Shown here piece by piece: positions 53,002 through 61,549 of a DNA stretch of 64,000 nucleotides (position 1 is its first letter; the number at the start of each line of letters is the position of its first letter). A model generated the notes under the pieces. That model was not told where the DNA came from and made no database searches. It was given only the letters and a program-made list of their open reading frames with translations. This DNA comes from Peribacillus simplex. Lineage in GTDB: Bacteria > Bacillota > Bacilli > Bacillales > DSM-1321. Both the position numbers and the translations under genes were made by a program. The stretch covers positions 5,711,001 through 5,775,000 of the forward strand of contig NZ_CP126106.1 in assembly GCF_030123325.1 (NCBI RefSeq). Reading direction: 5' to 3'.

Positions 53002-53451
53002 TTAGTTAATTTCTTTCACATGCACAGTCAGTGTCGCAGTGACTTCAGGATGAAGCTTGACTGGAAGCTTTGTATGCCCTAAAGTGCGGATGCCTTCGGC
53101 AAGCTCCATTTTACGTTTATCAACCTTGATACCGTGTTTTTTCTGAAGCTCCGATGCAATTTGCTTAGTCGTGATGGAACCGAATAAACGCCCGCCCTCA
53201 CCGGCTTTGGCAGATAGTTCAACCGTTAATTTCTCCAGCTGCACTTTCAATTCTTCAGCATGCTGCCGTTCTTCTGCCGCAAGTGATTCTTCTTTATTTT
53301 TCTGGGCTTCCAAAGTTTTTACATTTGAATTATTTGCTTCAACGGCCAATCCTTGTTTTAGCAGGAAATTATGGGCATAACCATCTGCAACATTTTTAAC
53401 TTCCCCTTTTTTCCCTTTACCTTTTACGTCTTTCAGAAATATTACTTTCAT
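53002..53451 (-). CDS. rplI: 50S ribosomal protein L9
   Basis: Protein of 149 residues. MKVIFLKDVKGKGKKGEVKN at the start, the L9 signature GYAHNFLLKQGLAVEA at about 25-40, a long helix of charged residues (50-75) and the C-terminal domain (GSITTKQIASEL, RKMELAEGIRTLG). ATG overlaps the gdpP stop as ATGA (53448-53451). Confidence 0.98.
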   Translation of the reverse strand: MKVIFLKDVKGKGKKGEVKNVADGYAHNFLLKQGLAVEANNSNVKTLEAQKNKEESLAAEERQHAEELKVQLEKLTVELSAKAGEGGRLFGSITTKQIASELQKKHGIKVDKRKMELAEGIRTLGHTKLPVKLHPEVTATLTVHVKEIN

Positions 53452-55418
53452 TCTTTTTGTCCCCCTTCTAAATATTCATCAATAGCTACTTTCAATCGAC
53501 TTTCGGCTTCATCAATGGAGCAAACCTGTTGAGTGGCGGCATTTGTTAAATGTCCGCCTCCATTCAACATTTCCATGATCACCTGTACATTGATATCACC
53601 AAGAGAACGCGCACTTATGCCAACTGTATCATCAGATCGCTTAGCCATTACGAAAGAAGCCGCAACGCCATCCATGGTCAATAGGGTGTCCGCAGCTTGA
53701 GCGATGAGCACCTGATTATGAACTTGATCGGTTTTTGCAGAGGCAATGGCAATTCCCTTTTTATAAAAGATGACTTCCTCAATGAGCTTCGAACGTTTGA
53801 TATAGGTGTCCACGTCTTCTTTTAAGAATTTCTGGACAAGTACCGTATCGGCTCCATGCGCCCTTAGATAAGAGGCTGCATCGAAAGTGCGTGAACCTGT
53901 TCTTAAGGTGAAGCTTTTCGTATCGACGATGATACCTGCAAGAAGCGCCGTCGACTCCAGCATATCAATCTTTGAGCGTTTCGGTTGATATTCAAGCAGT
54001 TCAGTTACAAGTTCTGCTGTTGAAGATGCATATGGCTCCATATAGACGAGCAATGAATTCTTGATGAACTCCTCACCGCGGCGATGATGGTCGATGACTA
54101 CAACCTTATCGATCCTATTCAATAACCGTTCTTCAATCACCATGGAAGGTTTATGTGTATCGACCACAACCAGCAAGGTCTCATCCGTAATCATTTCAAA
54201 TGCATCATCAGGTGTTATGAACCGGGAATACAGCTCTTCTTTATTTTTGATCTCTTCCATTAAACGAAGGACACTGTTATCGAGCTGCTGGGTGTCGATG
54301 ACAATATAGCCTTCACGTTCATTCATCTGGGCAACTTTCAAGATGCCAATCGCTGAACCGATTGCGTCCATATCCGGGTTTTTATGGCCCATGACAATGA
54401 CTTTATCGCTATCAAGGACTATATCCTTCAATGCATGGGAAATGACACGTGCACGGACTCTCGTGCGTTTTTCCATCGGATTGGTTTTACCGCCATAGAA
54501 TTTCACTTTTCCATTCGCTTGCTTTATCGCCACTTGGTCACCGCCCCGTCCTAGGGCGAGATCTAAGCTGGACTGGGCAAGCGAACCTAATTCCGGTAAG
54601 GATGACACGGCAGAGCCAACCCCGATGCTCAGAGTCAATGGTACATTTTGCTTGGCCGTCGTTTCCCTGATTTCATCCAAAATCGAAAATTTGCCCTTCT
54701 CAAGCTGATGAAGGATATGCTCATTGAAGACAGCGATGAATCGTTCCGAGGAAACCCGTTTAAAGAAAACGCCATTATCCCTTGCCCATTTATCAAGAAG
54801 TGAGGTGACCAAGCTATTAATGCTGCTTTTACGCTGATCATCCATACCCTGTGTCAAATCATCATAATTATCAAGAAGAATGATCGCAATTGCCGTCCGC
54901 TCATCTTCATATAATTTCTCAATTTCCACTTGCTCCGTTACATCAAAAAAGTAAAGAAGCCTTTCATCACGCTTATGGACCACCTTGAATTTCCGATCGT
55001 GGAGCGTAAGCGTCTCTGTCTCGATCTCTTGCTTGATCAACGGCACTATCGAGTCCGCAACATCGTATAGCGATCTTCCTGCCAAGGAATCTTCACTAAA
55101 ACAAGAAGCCAGGAATGGATTGGTCCATTCAATGTAATAATCCTCATTAAAGAGCATGATCCCAATCGGCATTTCCAATAACGCTTCCTCGCCCACCTTC
55201 TTTAAACGATAGGATAAAGTCGTTATATACTCTTCTGTCTTTCGTTGCTTTTTTTCTACCATTCTTAATGTTAAATAAAATAAACCAGCAAGAATCAATA
55301 GTCCAACAAGTGCAATAACCCAATTATAATAAGCCAGTACGCCCAAAAGTAAAACGACTGCGGCCAGCACCCCATACAATGGGGACTTAATCGAGTATTC
55401 TTTCAAATAAGATGGCAT
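53448..55418 (-). CDS. gdpP: Cyclic-di-AMP phosphodiesterase GdpP (YybT)
   Basis: Membrane enzyme of 656 residues that hydrolyses c-di-AMP. Two membrane helices (about 13-30 and 33-52), a PAS domain (about 75-145), a degenerate GGDEF domain (150-300, the active-site motif is lost), the DHH domain with GHKNPDMDAIGSA near 340 and VIDHHRR near 420, and DHHA1 with NGGGHLTNAATQ near 610. ATG at 55418 after AGGAGCTGAAACT. It lies between yybS and rplI in one operon. Confidence 0.97.
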   Translation of the reverse strand: MPSYLKEYSIKSPLYGVLAAVVLLLGVLAYYNWVIALVGLLILAGLFYLTLRMVEKKQRKTEEYITTLSYRLKKVGEEALLEMPIGIMLFNEDYYIEWTNPFLASCFSEDSLAGRSLYDVADSIVPLIKQEIETETLTLHDRKFKVVHKRDERLLYFFDVTEQVEIEKLYEDERTAIAIILLDNYDDLTQGMDDQRKSSINSLVTSLLDKWARDNGVFFKRVSSERFIAVFNEHILHQLEKGKFSILDEIRETTAKQNVPLTLSIGVGSAVSSLPELGSLAQSSLDLALGRGGDQVAIKQANGKVKFYGGKTNPMEKRTRVRARVISHALKDIVLDSDKVIVMGHKNPDMDAIGSAIGILKVAQMNEREGYIVIDTQQLDNSVLRLMEEIKNKEELYSRFITPDDAFEMITDETLLVVVDTHKPSMVIEERLLNRIDKVVVIDHHRRGEEFIKNSLLVYMEPYASSTAELVTELLEYQPKRSKIDMLESTALLAGIIVDTKSFTLRTGSRTFDAASYLRAHGADTVLVQKFLKEDVDTYIKRSKLIEEVIFYKKGIAIASAKTDQVHNQVLIAQAADTLLTMDGVAASFVMAKRSDDTVGISARSLGDINVQVIMEMLNGGGHLTNAATQQVCSIDEAESRLKVAIDEYLEGGQKE

Positions 55419-55460
55419 AGTTTCAGCTCCTAAAAGCATCTGTTTTACAAAAAAAATCTT

Positions 55461-56408
55461 CTATTCCTTTTTCTTGATTGTCTCCCTAAAAGGAAAGCCT
55501 AAATCTATTATACCTAAAAATCGAACGGCCGTCGTAATAATCGGAATCGGCAGCAGCAAAGAAAAAACCACGATTAAAACAGGGATGGCCTTAGCCCATG
55601 ACTTAACATGAGCGATATAGAATATCAGGGAATATCCTTGTAATAAAATGAAGAACTGCAGTATGAAAAATAGGTTCGTTATGGCCATATATACAAAACT
55701 GTTCTTGTCCGTATTCACAAAAAGAGCAAGAAGCATCGTAATTAAATAATACCATAAAAGGCTTTTCGGGAGTCGCAGATCTCGAAAATGGGGCCATTTT
55801 AACGCCTTATCACTGAATCTCTTCACAATGGGATGCGCCGCAAAGAAAATCAATAAAACCATGATGACGGACATCAAGACGAACAAACTTGGCATCAGAG
55901 TGTTCATCATATCGAGTGATTCATACAACCGCTTTTTGACTTGTTCCGTCGGTGCCTGTCCAAAGGAATCCATTATGCCGATAGTATTTTCGAGCGACCC
56001 CTCAGCCATGTTCATCGATTCTTCTATGTAATTAACATCCGTTATCAATACTGAAGCTGCATATATTAATAAAATGCCTCCCAGGAAGACAAGGACTGCG
56101 CTTATGAACATAGGTGCCATCGGTTTGTCCTTTTTCAAAAAATGGCCGATCGCGATTCCCGTTGCCCCCATGAGCAAGGTCAGCGGAACAGACAATATCG
56201 TCCCGATGAGGATCGACAATAACGAGGCTACAAATAAGTAACCAAGGCTCCACGATAGCTTTTGCTTGATTGTGACAAGTATGAATGGAATGGGTAAAAA
56301 GAAAGTAGTGAAAATACCCAATAGTGGGACTTGAATGGTGATGAACAATAAAATGCAATATAATGCCAGAAGGGCTCCGCCCTCGGCAATCCGTCTCCCG
56401 CTATTCAT
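55461..56408 (-). CDS. yybS: YybS, DUF2232 membrane protein
   Basis: Integral membrane protein of 315 residues with about eight helices, DUF2232. Function unknown. It is conserved before gdpP in Bacillaceae. ATG follows CAGGGGGTGAAATAAAG. 42 bases separate it from gdpP, so they are probably co-transcribed with rplI. Confidence 0.9.
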   Translation of the reverse strand: MNSGRRIAEGGALLALYCILLFITIQVPLLGIFTTFFLPIPFILVTIKQKLSWSLGYLFVASLLSILIGTILSVPLTLLMGATGIAIGHFLKKDKPMAPMFISAVLVFLGGILLIYAASVLITDVNYIEESMNMAEGSLENTIGIMDSFGQAPTEQVKKRLYESLDMMNTLMPSLFVLMSVIMVLLIFFAAHPIVKRFSDKALKWPHFRDLRLPKSLLWYYLITMLLALFVNTDKNSFVYMAITNLFFILQFFILLQGYSLIFYIAHVKSWAKAIPVLIVVFSLLLPIPIITTAVRFLGIIDLGFPFRETIKKKE

Positions 56409-56558
56409 CTTTATTTCACCCCCTGTTATTATTGATGTCTTATCTCCATCTTTATATTGTATCCGTTACGGCCAGGATATTTCAAACATCACACTCTTTT
56501 TTAGGATATGATTATTTTTTCTGAGGAAAACGTCCGGATGACTTCCTTTTGAAATAAA

Positions 56559-56580
56559 AAAACCGCAATTCAGCGGTTTT
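56559..56580 (-). terminator. Second terminator after rpsR
   Basis: Stem AAAACCGC / GCGGTTTT with TTTTATTTC tail, in tandem after the one at 56608. Confidence 0.8.
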
Positions 56581-56607
56581 CAGGCATAAGTGACAACTTA
56601 TAAAAAA

Positions 56608-56637
56608 GGCACATTAAGGATAACTCCTCAATGTGCC
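56608..56637 (-). terminator. Terminator of the rpsF-ssb-rpsR operon
   Basis: Stem GGCACATTGA / TTAATGTGCC (about 9 pairs) with T6 on the minus strand, 6 bases after the rpsR stop. Confidence 0.9.
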
Positions 56638-56643
56638 GATTTA

Positions 56644-56883
56644 TTATTCACCAGATACATATGGTAGTAATGCCATAGTACGTGAGCGTTTAATAGCAAT
56701 CGTTAATTTACGTTGATATTTAGCGCTTGTACCAGTTACACGACGTGGTAAAATTTTACCGCGTTCTGAGACGAATTTTTTAAGAAGATCTACATCTTTG
56801 TAATCAATTTTAGTGATTCCGTTAGATGTGAAATAACAAACCTTTTTACGCTTACCGCGTCCTTTACGTCCACCCATTGCCAT
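56644..56883 (-). CDS. rpsR: 30S ribosomal protein S18
   Basis: Protein of 79 residues with bS18 features KVCYFTSNGITKIDYKDVDLLKKFVSERGKILPRRVTG in part (KIDYKDVDLLKKFVSE; GKILPRRVTGTSAKYQR). It binds S6 in the platform of the 30S subunit. ATG follows GGGAGGG. Last gene of rpsF-ssb-rpsR. Confidence 0.98.
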   Translation of the reverse strand: MAMGGRKGRGKRKKVCYFTSNGITKIDYKDVDLLKKFVSERGKILPRRVTGTSAKYQRKLTIAIKRSRTMALLPYVSGE

Positions 56884-56930
56884 GATACATTTCCCTCCCT
56901 GCTTTTTGAATTTTCATTTTAAACGGCTGT

Positions 56931-57458
56931 TTAAAACGGAAGATCGTCATCTGAAATGTCGATTGTCTTACCGTCATTTGCAAACGGATCATCATCTACA
57001 CGAGTGTAGTTGTTATTGCTCCGTTGATTCTGATTAGGATTTTGTCCATACGAATTGTTGTCATTTCCGTTATTATTGCCATAACTTCTTTGACCTCCAC
57101 CGTAAGAACCGCCTTCATTTCTTTCACCCGCTGAACTGCTTCGTGGTTCAAGGAATTGAACGCTCTCAGCCAGAATCTCCGTCACATATACGCGTTTGCC
57201 GTCTTGTCCTTCATAATTACGTGTTTGGACACGTCCATCCACGCCAGCTAAACTACCCTTTTTCAAGAAGTTAGCTACATTTTCTGCCGGTTTACGCCAA
57301 ACTACACAGTTAATGAAATCCGCTTCACGTTCACCCTGCTGATTCGTAAAACCACGGTTCACAGCTAAAGTAAAGGTAGCTACGGGAACTCCATTAGGTG
57401 TATATCGTAATTCAGGATCTTTAGTTAAGCGTCCTACCAAAACTACGCGATTCATCAT
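56931..57458 (-). CDS. ssb: Single-stranded DNA-binding protein SsbA
   Basis: Protein of 175 residues. OB fold at 1-105 (MMNRVVLVGRLTKDPELRYT), a Gly/Asn/Gln-rich linker 107-160, and the acidic C-terminal tip DDDLPF that recruits partner proteins. Start ATG at 57458 nine bases after AGGGG. Middle gene of the rpsF operon, as in B. subtilis. Confidence 0.98.
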   Translation of the reverse strand: MMNRVVLVGRLTKDPELRYTPNGVPVATFTLAVNRGFTNQQGEREADFINCVVWRKPAENVANFLKKGSLAGVDGRVQTRNYEGQDGKRVYVTEILAESVQFLEPRSSSAGERNEGGSYGGGQRSYGNNNGNDNNSYGQNPNQNQRSNNNYTRVDDDPFANDGKTIDISDDDLPF

Positions 57459-57482
57459 CAGAATCAACCCCTAGGTTTCAAG

Positions 57483-57502
57483 CTTGTTTCATATGAAACA
57501 AG
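57483..57502. repeat. 20-bp perfect palindrome between rpsF and ssb
   Basis: CTTGTTTCATATGAAACAAG. It differs from the parS core GTTTCACGTGAAAC in the two central positions on each half (CATATG for CACGTG). It may fold as an intercistronic hairpin in the rpsF-ssb mRNA or be a degenerate ParB site. Confidence 0.7.
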
Positions 57503-57527
57503 ATTAGAATTTATATTAAATATCGAA

Positions 57528-57812
57528 TTATACTTCTTCTTTAGTAGCCATGTGGCGAATAATGTCTTCACTGATTTTAGCAAGACGATCGAATTCTTGA
57601 ATCGCAGCACTTTCAGCGTTAACTTTAAGAAGCATGTAGTAACCATCACGGAAATCATTGATTTCATATGCAAGACGGCGTTTACCCCATTCTTTTGCTT
57701 CTACTTCCGCACCATTATCAGAAAGGATTGTGTTGAAACGTTCAACTAAAGCTTTTTTAGCTTCTTCCTCAATGTTTGGACGGATGATATACATAATTTC
57801 GTATTTTCTCAT
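57528..57812 (-). CDS. rpsF: 30S ribosomal protein S6
   Basis: Protein of 94 residues, bS6: MRKYEIMYIIRPNIEEEAKK and the central EWGKRRLAYEINDFRDGYY are diagnostic. Start ATG at 57812 eight bases after AGGAGG; the upstream frame is the leader. First gene of rpsF-ssb-rpsR. The leader hairpin covers its ribosome-binding site. Confidence 0.98.
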   Translation of the reverse strand: MRKYEIMYIIRPNIEEEAKKALVERFNTILSDNGAEVEAKEWGKRRLAYEINDFRDGYYMLLKVNAESAAIQEFDRLAKISEDIIRHMATKEEV

Positions 57813-57819
57813 CACTGTC

Positions 57820-57858
57820 ACCTCCTTTTGGTCTAAGCGGCCCAATTGGGCAAGGAGC
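57820..57858 (-). promoter_or_regulatory. rpsF leader hairpin hiding the ribosome-binding site (S6:S18-type)
   Basis: On the minus strand CTCCTT (57857-57852) pairs with AAGGAG (57827-57822), the latter part of the rpsF Shine-Dalgarno. Between them is the inner hairpin GCCCAATTGGGC followed by CGCTTAGACC, giving a CCG next to the stem. Known S6:S18 leader motifs have a conserved CCG and are bound by the S6-S18 complex, mimicking its 16S rRNA site. Confidence 0.7.
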
Positions 57859-57886
57859 AATTATTTATAATTACTCACAAGAAAAA

Positions 57887-57915
57887 ATTATAGCATAGTT
57901 AAAGAAGCTTTGCAA
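57887..57915 (-). promoter_or_regulatory. SigA promoter of the rpsF operon
   Basis: On the minus strand TTGCAA, 17-base spacer, TATAAT; leader of about 68 bases. Confidence 0.85.
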
Positions 57916-57958
57916 CGAACGGTTCGACTTATTACAATTAATTGTAATCCGAGTGACC

Positions 57959-58088
57959 GTTGATTTCCACTTCAGGCACTCGCTTTCCGCGGGCGGTCCG
58001 GGAGCCTCCTCGGCGCCATTGCTCCTGCGGGGTCTCCCTTGGACCTGCTTTTCTAAGCAGGAGTCTCTTACCTTCCGTTCCAATCAAC
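57959..58088 (-). repeat. Dispersed structured repeat, copy 5
   Basis: Reverse orientation. Ends GTTGATT / AATCAAC; internal stem GGGAG/CTCCC. One arm is altered to CCTGC-TTAGAAAA-GCAGG, a private hairpin. It lies between the rpsF promoter and the ychF terminator. Confidence 0.9.
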
Positions 58089-58107
58089 TCCTTTTGTCGA
58101 CAAACTG

Positions 58108-58138
58108 AAAGACCCTACTTATGAATGGTAGGGTCTTT
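58108..58138 (-). terminator. Terminator of ychF
   Basis: Perfect 11-bp stem AAAGACCCTAC / GTAGGGTCTTT six bases after the stop codon. Confidence 0.85.
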
Positions 58139-58143
58139 GAATC

Positions 58144-59244
58144 TTAAACGTTAAAACGGAAATGGATAACATCGCCATCGTTAACGATGTATTCTTTTCC
58201 TTCCAAACGAACTTTACCTGCTTCTTTTGCAGCACCATGACTGCCCGCTTCAAGTAAATCGGTATAAGAAACCGTTTCGGCACGGATGAAACCACGTTCG
58301 AAGTCCGTGTGAATGACGCCGGCACATTGAGGGGCTTTCATTCCTTTGCGGAATGTCCAAGCACGCACTTCCTGTACACCAGCTGTAAAGTATGTTGCCA
58401 ATCCAAGCAGATTATAAGAAGCACGGATCAACTGATCAAGACCTGACTCCTCGATGCCTAGTTCAGATAGGAACATTTCCTTTTCTTCACCTTCAAGCTC
58501 GGCAATCTCTTCTTCAATCTTGGCACAAATCACGATCACTTCGGCATTTTCCTTAGCAGCATATTCACGAACTTGCTGTACATATTCATTATCGTCAGCA
58601 TTCGCCACTTCATCTTCGCTCACGTTCGCCACGTAAAGCGTCGGCTTCGCTGTGAGTAAATGCATGCCCTTCACGATTTTTTGCTGTTCTTCAGTAAACT
58701 CGACGGTACGTGCAGGCTTTTCATCTTCCAATGCTTCTTTTAAAGCTACAAGGATTTCATGTTCTGCCACAGCGGCTTTATCTTTTTGCTTGGCCATTTT
58801 TCCGACACGGTCGATGCGTTTGACAACAGACTCCAAATCGGCAAGGATCAATTCAAGGTTGATGACTTCGATATCATCGATTGGATTTACTTTTCCGGAG
58901 ACATGGGTAATGTTATCGTCTGCAAAACAACGGACGACTTGACAAATTGCATCCACTTGACGGATATGGGAAAGGAATTTATTACCCAATCCTTCTCCTT
59001 TACTTGCTCCTTTTACAATCCCGGCGATATCCGTGAATTCAAATGCTGTCGGAACCGTCTTTTTCGGTTTTACCAATTCAGTCAATTTTTGCAGACGGTG
59101 ATCCGGCACTTCCACGATTCCGACATTTGGGTCGATCGTACAGAAAGGATAGTTGGCAGATTCCGCACCTGCCTGAGTAATTGCATTAAATAAAGTGGAT
59201 TTACCTACGTTAGGCAAACCGACTATACCAGCTGTTAAAGCCAT
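58144..59244 (-). CDS. ychF: Ribosome-binding ATPase/GTPase YchF (Obg family)
   Basis: Cytoplasmic P-loop NTPase of 366 residues. G1 GLPNVGKSTLFNAIT (8-22), G2/G3 DIAGIVKGASKGEGLGN near 70, a coiled-coil insert around 130-200, altered G4 NVSEDE that allows ATP use, and a C-terminal TGS domain with AGVIHTDFERGFIRAE near 310. ATG follows GAAGGAGTGAAATATAA. B. subtilis yyaF is in the same place. Confidence 0.97.
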   Translation of the reverse strand: MALTAGIVGLPNVGKSTLFNAITQAGAESANYPFCTIDPNVGIVEVPDHRLQKLTELVKPKKTVPTAFEFTDIAGIVKGASKGEGLGNKFLSHIRQVDAICQVVRCFADDNITHVSGKVNPIDDIEVINLELILADLESVVKRIDRVGKMAKQKDKAAVAEHEILVALKEALEDEKPARTVEFTEEQQKIVKGMHLLTAKPTLYVANVSEDEVANADDNEYVQQVREYAAKENAEVIVICAKIEEEIAELEGEEKEMFLSELGIEESGLDQLIRASYNLLGLATYFTAGVQEVRAWTFRKGMKAPQCAGVIHTDFERGFIRAETVSYTDLLEAGSHGAAKEAGKVRLEGKEYIVNDGDVIHFRFNV

Positions 59245-59398
59245 TTATATTTCACTCCTTCAAGATGATTCGTACATATGGGAAAAGAACTGATCTTCTA
59301 TAAAGACCCTCCAATTACCTAAACCTTTCCCAATTATAGATTTCGCTTCCTAAAAAGACAAGTAAATCATGAGAAACGCAGGACTACTTTCACTCAAA

Positions 59399-59428
59399 AA
59401 AAAAGCATGATCACTCCTCATGCTTTTG
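59399..59428 (-). terminator. Terminator of the DUF951 gene
   Basis: Stem AAAGCATGA / TCATGCTTT with T9 tail on the minus strand; the stop codon of the gene lies in the loop. Confidence 0.9.
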
Positions 59429-59608
59429 CAGAACTTTTTTCATTTTCTTCGAGAATTCACGTCGAGGCAGCATCACGCTATGGCCGCACCCTTCACATTT
59501 TATCCGGATATCCATACCGATCCGTATAATTCTCCACTTATTCACTCCACAGGGATGCGGTTTCTTCATTTCCACAATATCCTTAAGTGCAAATTCCTTT
59601 TCTTCCAT
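59411..59608 (-). CDS. DUF951 family protein
   Basis: Small cytoplasmic protein of 65 residues with the family pattern FALKDIVEMKKPHPCG, WRIIRIGMDIRIKCEGCGH and VMLPRREFSKK. The CxxC-type pair (KCEGCG) plus one Cys earlier may bind zinc. Function unknown; conserved next to ychF and the MscS gene in Bacillaceae. Start ATG at 59608, nine bases after AGGGGG; an ATG two codons earlier is too close. Confidence 0.9.
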   Translation of the reverse strand: MEEKEFALKDIVEMKKPHPCGVNKWRIIRIGMDIRIKCEGCGHSVMLPRREFSKKMKKVLQKHEE

Positions 59609-59628
59609 AATCATGAGCCCCCTAATTC

Positions 59629-60465
59629 CTATGACTCGCTGCCATTGTACGTAGATTTAATCCCTGTTGAATCAAGCGCAGCACTTATTTCAATTCTTAA
59701 TATCCTACTGATTTCAAGGTGATGCATCGGCTTTGTTTCCGCTTTAATCCTAAAGACGATTTCCTCAGGACTAATTTTTTCAATTCCCAAAAATTCAGGT
59801 GCCTTGATCAAGGCCTCGTATTTGCCTTCCATACTGTTTAACAGGTCGATCAGCACCTTCTCAGCACGCTCGACCGATCCATCGTTAGGTATGGTCACGT
59901 CAACAACAGCCATACTATTTAAAATGGAATAATTCGTGACCTGGACGATGCTGCCGTTGGGTATGAAGTGCAATTCACCTGCACCGCTTTTAATTTTCGT
60001 TGTACGAAGCCCGATTTCAATGACTTCCCCTTCAAAATTATTGATTTTAATATAATCCCCAACTGAGAAATGATCTTCAAATATAACGAAAAATCCTGTA
60101 ATTATATCCTTGACCAAACTTTGAGCACCAAACCCAACTGCCAAACCGAGAACACCGGCACCAGCGAGTAACGGCATTACCTGAAGTCCAAAAATTTCCA
60201 GAATCATCATCAAAGCAATGAAATTGATGACATAGGTAATGATATTTTCGAGCAATTTAATGAGTGTCGCTTCCCTGCGCTCCGATACCCGAAGGGGACT
60301 CCTTAAACGTGCTTTGAAAAATTTATTCAGAATAGTCTTTCCTATTCTAATAATAATACGCGATAACAACAGAACTAGGAAGATTTTAATAATCCCCTCG
60401 CCCAACAGCAGCCATAGCTTTTCATCCAATATCTCTTTTGTAACGTTATCATAAATGCGATCCAT
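59629..60465 (-). CDS. Small-conductance mechanosensitive channel, MscS family
   Basis: Channel protein of 278 residues. Two or three N-terminal helices, the pore helix GAGVLGLAVGFGAQSLVKD near 110-130 and the beta domain FFVIFEDHFSVGDYIKINNFEGEV in part (EDHFSVGDYIKI). It releases solutes under hypo-osmotic shock. Start ATG at 60465 after AGGAGGAAAAT. It ends 20 bases before the DUF951 gene, so both share a transcript. Confidence 0.92.
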   Translation of the reverse strand: MDRIYDNVTKEILDEKLWLLLGEGIIKIFLVLLLSRIIIRIGKTILNKFFKARLRSPLRVSERREATLIKLLENIITYVINFIALMMILEIFGLQVMPLLAGAGVLGLAVGFGAQSLVKDIITGFFVIFEDHFSVGDYIKINNFEGEVIEIGLRTTKIKSGAGELHFIPNGSIVQVTNYSILNSMAVVDVTIPNDGSVERAEKVLIDLLNSMEGKYEALIKAPEFLGIEKISPEEIVFRIKAETKPMHHLEISRILRIEISAALDSTGIKSTYNGSES

Positions 60466-60855
60466 ATTTTCCTCCTGCCCAATGCAATTAACTGCAAATC
60501 TTTTATATTGTCTATATGATTTTTTCCCATATAAACGTATTTCTCTACCCTTCATGCGTTGAGATAACCATGGGTAGAGAGATTTTCTCTATTTTATCAA
60601 TAAATAATGGTTTCTGTACAAAAAAAATTTGGGTATATAGGTAAAAGAATTAGAAGTTTTTTAAAAAATATTCAAGTAATTATTTACTAGAAAGTATAAA
60701 TGAAAGCAATTGGTAGAGGATAACGTCGATTCATATCCCCATCACCTGTTTGCATGTTCTACAAAAAATTCCCTCATCCATGATGTTAAATACCGTATAT
60801 TTTCCCCTTTTTATCCGTATACTGTAATACCAAATAAAGTAAAGGAGTTGAGCCG
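60466..60855. other. Intergenic region between MscS gene and yyaC
   Basis: 390 bases, divergent promoters expected. GTTTCT-N15-GGGTAT at 60610-60636 (plus strand) has a perfect SigB -10 box but a poor -35. No sporulation promoter could be set with confidence upstream of yyaC. Confidence 0.5.
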
Positions 60856-61491
60856 ATGAATCTGAATTCTAGTCTATTTAATAATAATAAAAATAGATTG
60901 AGTCGCATCCTGCATGAAGATACGGATGCATCCAAACAAATTTCCCAGGAATTAATCAACCTCCTACCTACCGGAAAGCTACAACCAATCGTCATCGTCT
61001 GCATAGGCACGGACCGTTCCACAGGCGATTCACTCGGACCACTTGTCGGCACTCTGCTTAGTGAGAAAGCTGAAAACGGTTCTTCTTCATTCCATGTTTA
61101 TGGTACTCTGGATGACCCTATACATGCGATGAATTTACAGGAAAAATTAAATGAAATCAAAAAGATGCATGCCAATCCCTTTATCGTCGGAATCGATGCT
61201 TGCTTAGGGAAAATGAAAAGTGTCGGCATCGTTCAAATCGGCCAGGGACCAGTGAAGCCAGGGGCTGGGGTCAATAAAGATCTTCCGTCCGTCGGAAATG
61301 CCCATATTACAGGAATCGTGAATGTAAGTGGCTTCATGGAGTTCATGGTCTTGCAGAACACGCGTCTCAATCTTGTGCTAAAAATGGCCAAAACCATTGC
61401 CGAGGGGATTTATGAAGCACAAAATCATTATCCAATAAAACCTTCCATCACTCCTTTCACATGGTCATTCAAGCAGGAAAAAACCCTTTGA
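60856..61491 (+). CDS. yyaC: YyaC, spore protease-like sporulation protein
   Basis: Protein of 211 residues of the YyaC family. The fold is like hydrogenase-maturation proteases and the GPR spore protease: IVIVCIGTDRSTGDSLGPLVG near 50-70, YGTLDDPIHAMNL and VGIDACLG near 115, GAGVNKDLPSVG near 145. It is known only as a sporulation gene in B. subtilis; the substrate is unknown. Plus strand in this otherwise minus-strand region, as in B. subtilis. ATG follows AAAGGAGTTGAGCCG. It supports a spore-forming host. Confidence 0.92.
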   Translation: MNLNSSLFNNNKNRLSRILHEDTDASKQISQELINLLPTGKLQPIVIVCIGTDRSTGDSLGPLVGTLLSEKAENGSSSFHVYGTLDDPIHAMNLQEKLNEIKKMHANPFIVGIDACLGKMKSVGIVQIGQGPVKPGAGVNKDLPSVGNAHITGIVNVSGFMEFMVLQNTRLNLVLKMAKTIAEGIYEAQNHYPIKPSITPFTWSFKQEKTL

Positions 61492-61508
61492 TCGGTTTTT
61501 GCTCATCA

Positions 61509-61549
61509 TAAAAAAGGAAGGAGGGGTCCATCCCCTTCCTTCTTTTTTA
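61509..61549. terminator. Bidirectional terminator between yyaC and the DUF554 gene
   Basis: Stem AAGGAAGGAGGGG / CCCCTTCCTT with A- and T-runs on both sides. Confidence 0.9.

Noticed and set aside
7682..58088. CRISPR-type array made by the five repeats
   Set aside because: Copies are 10-18 kb apart in both orientations, with no spacers and no cas genes.
60610..60636. SigB promoter for yyaC
   Set aside because: Perfect -10 GGGTAT but poor -35, 220 bases upstream of a gene expected to be under sporulation control.
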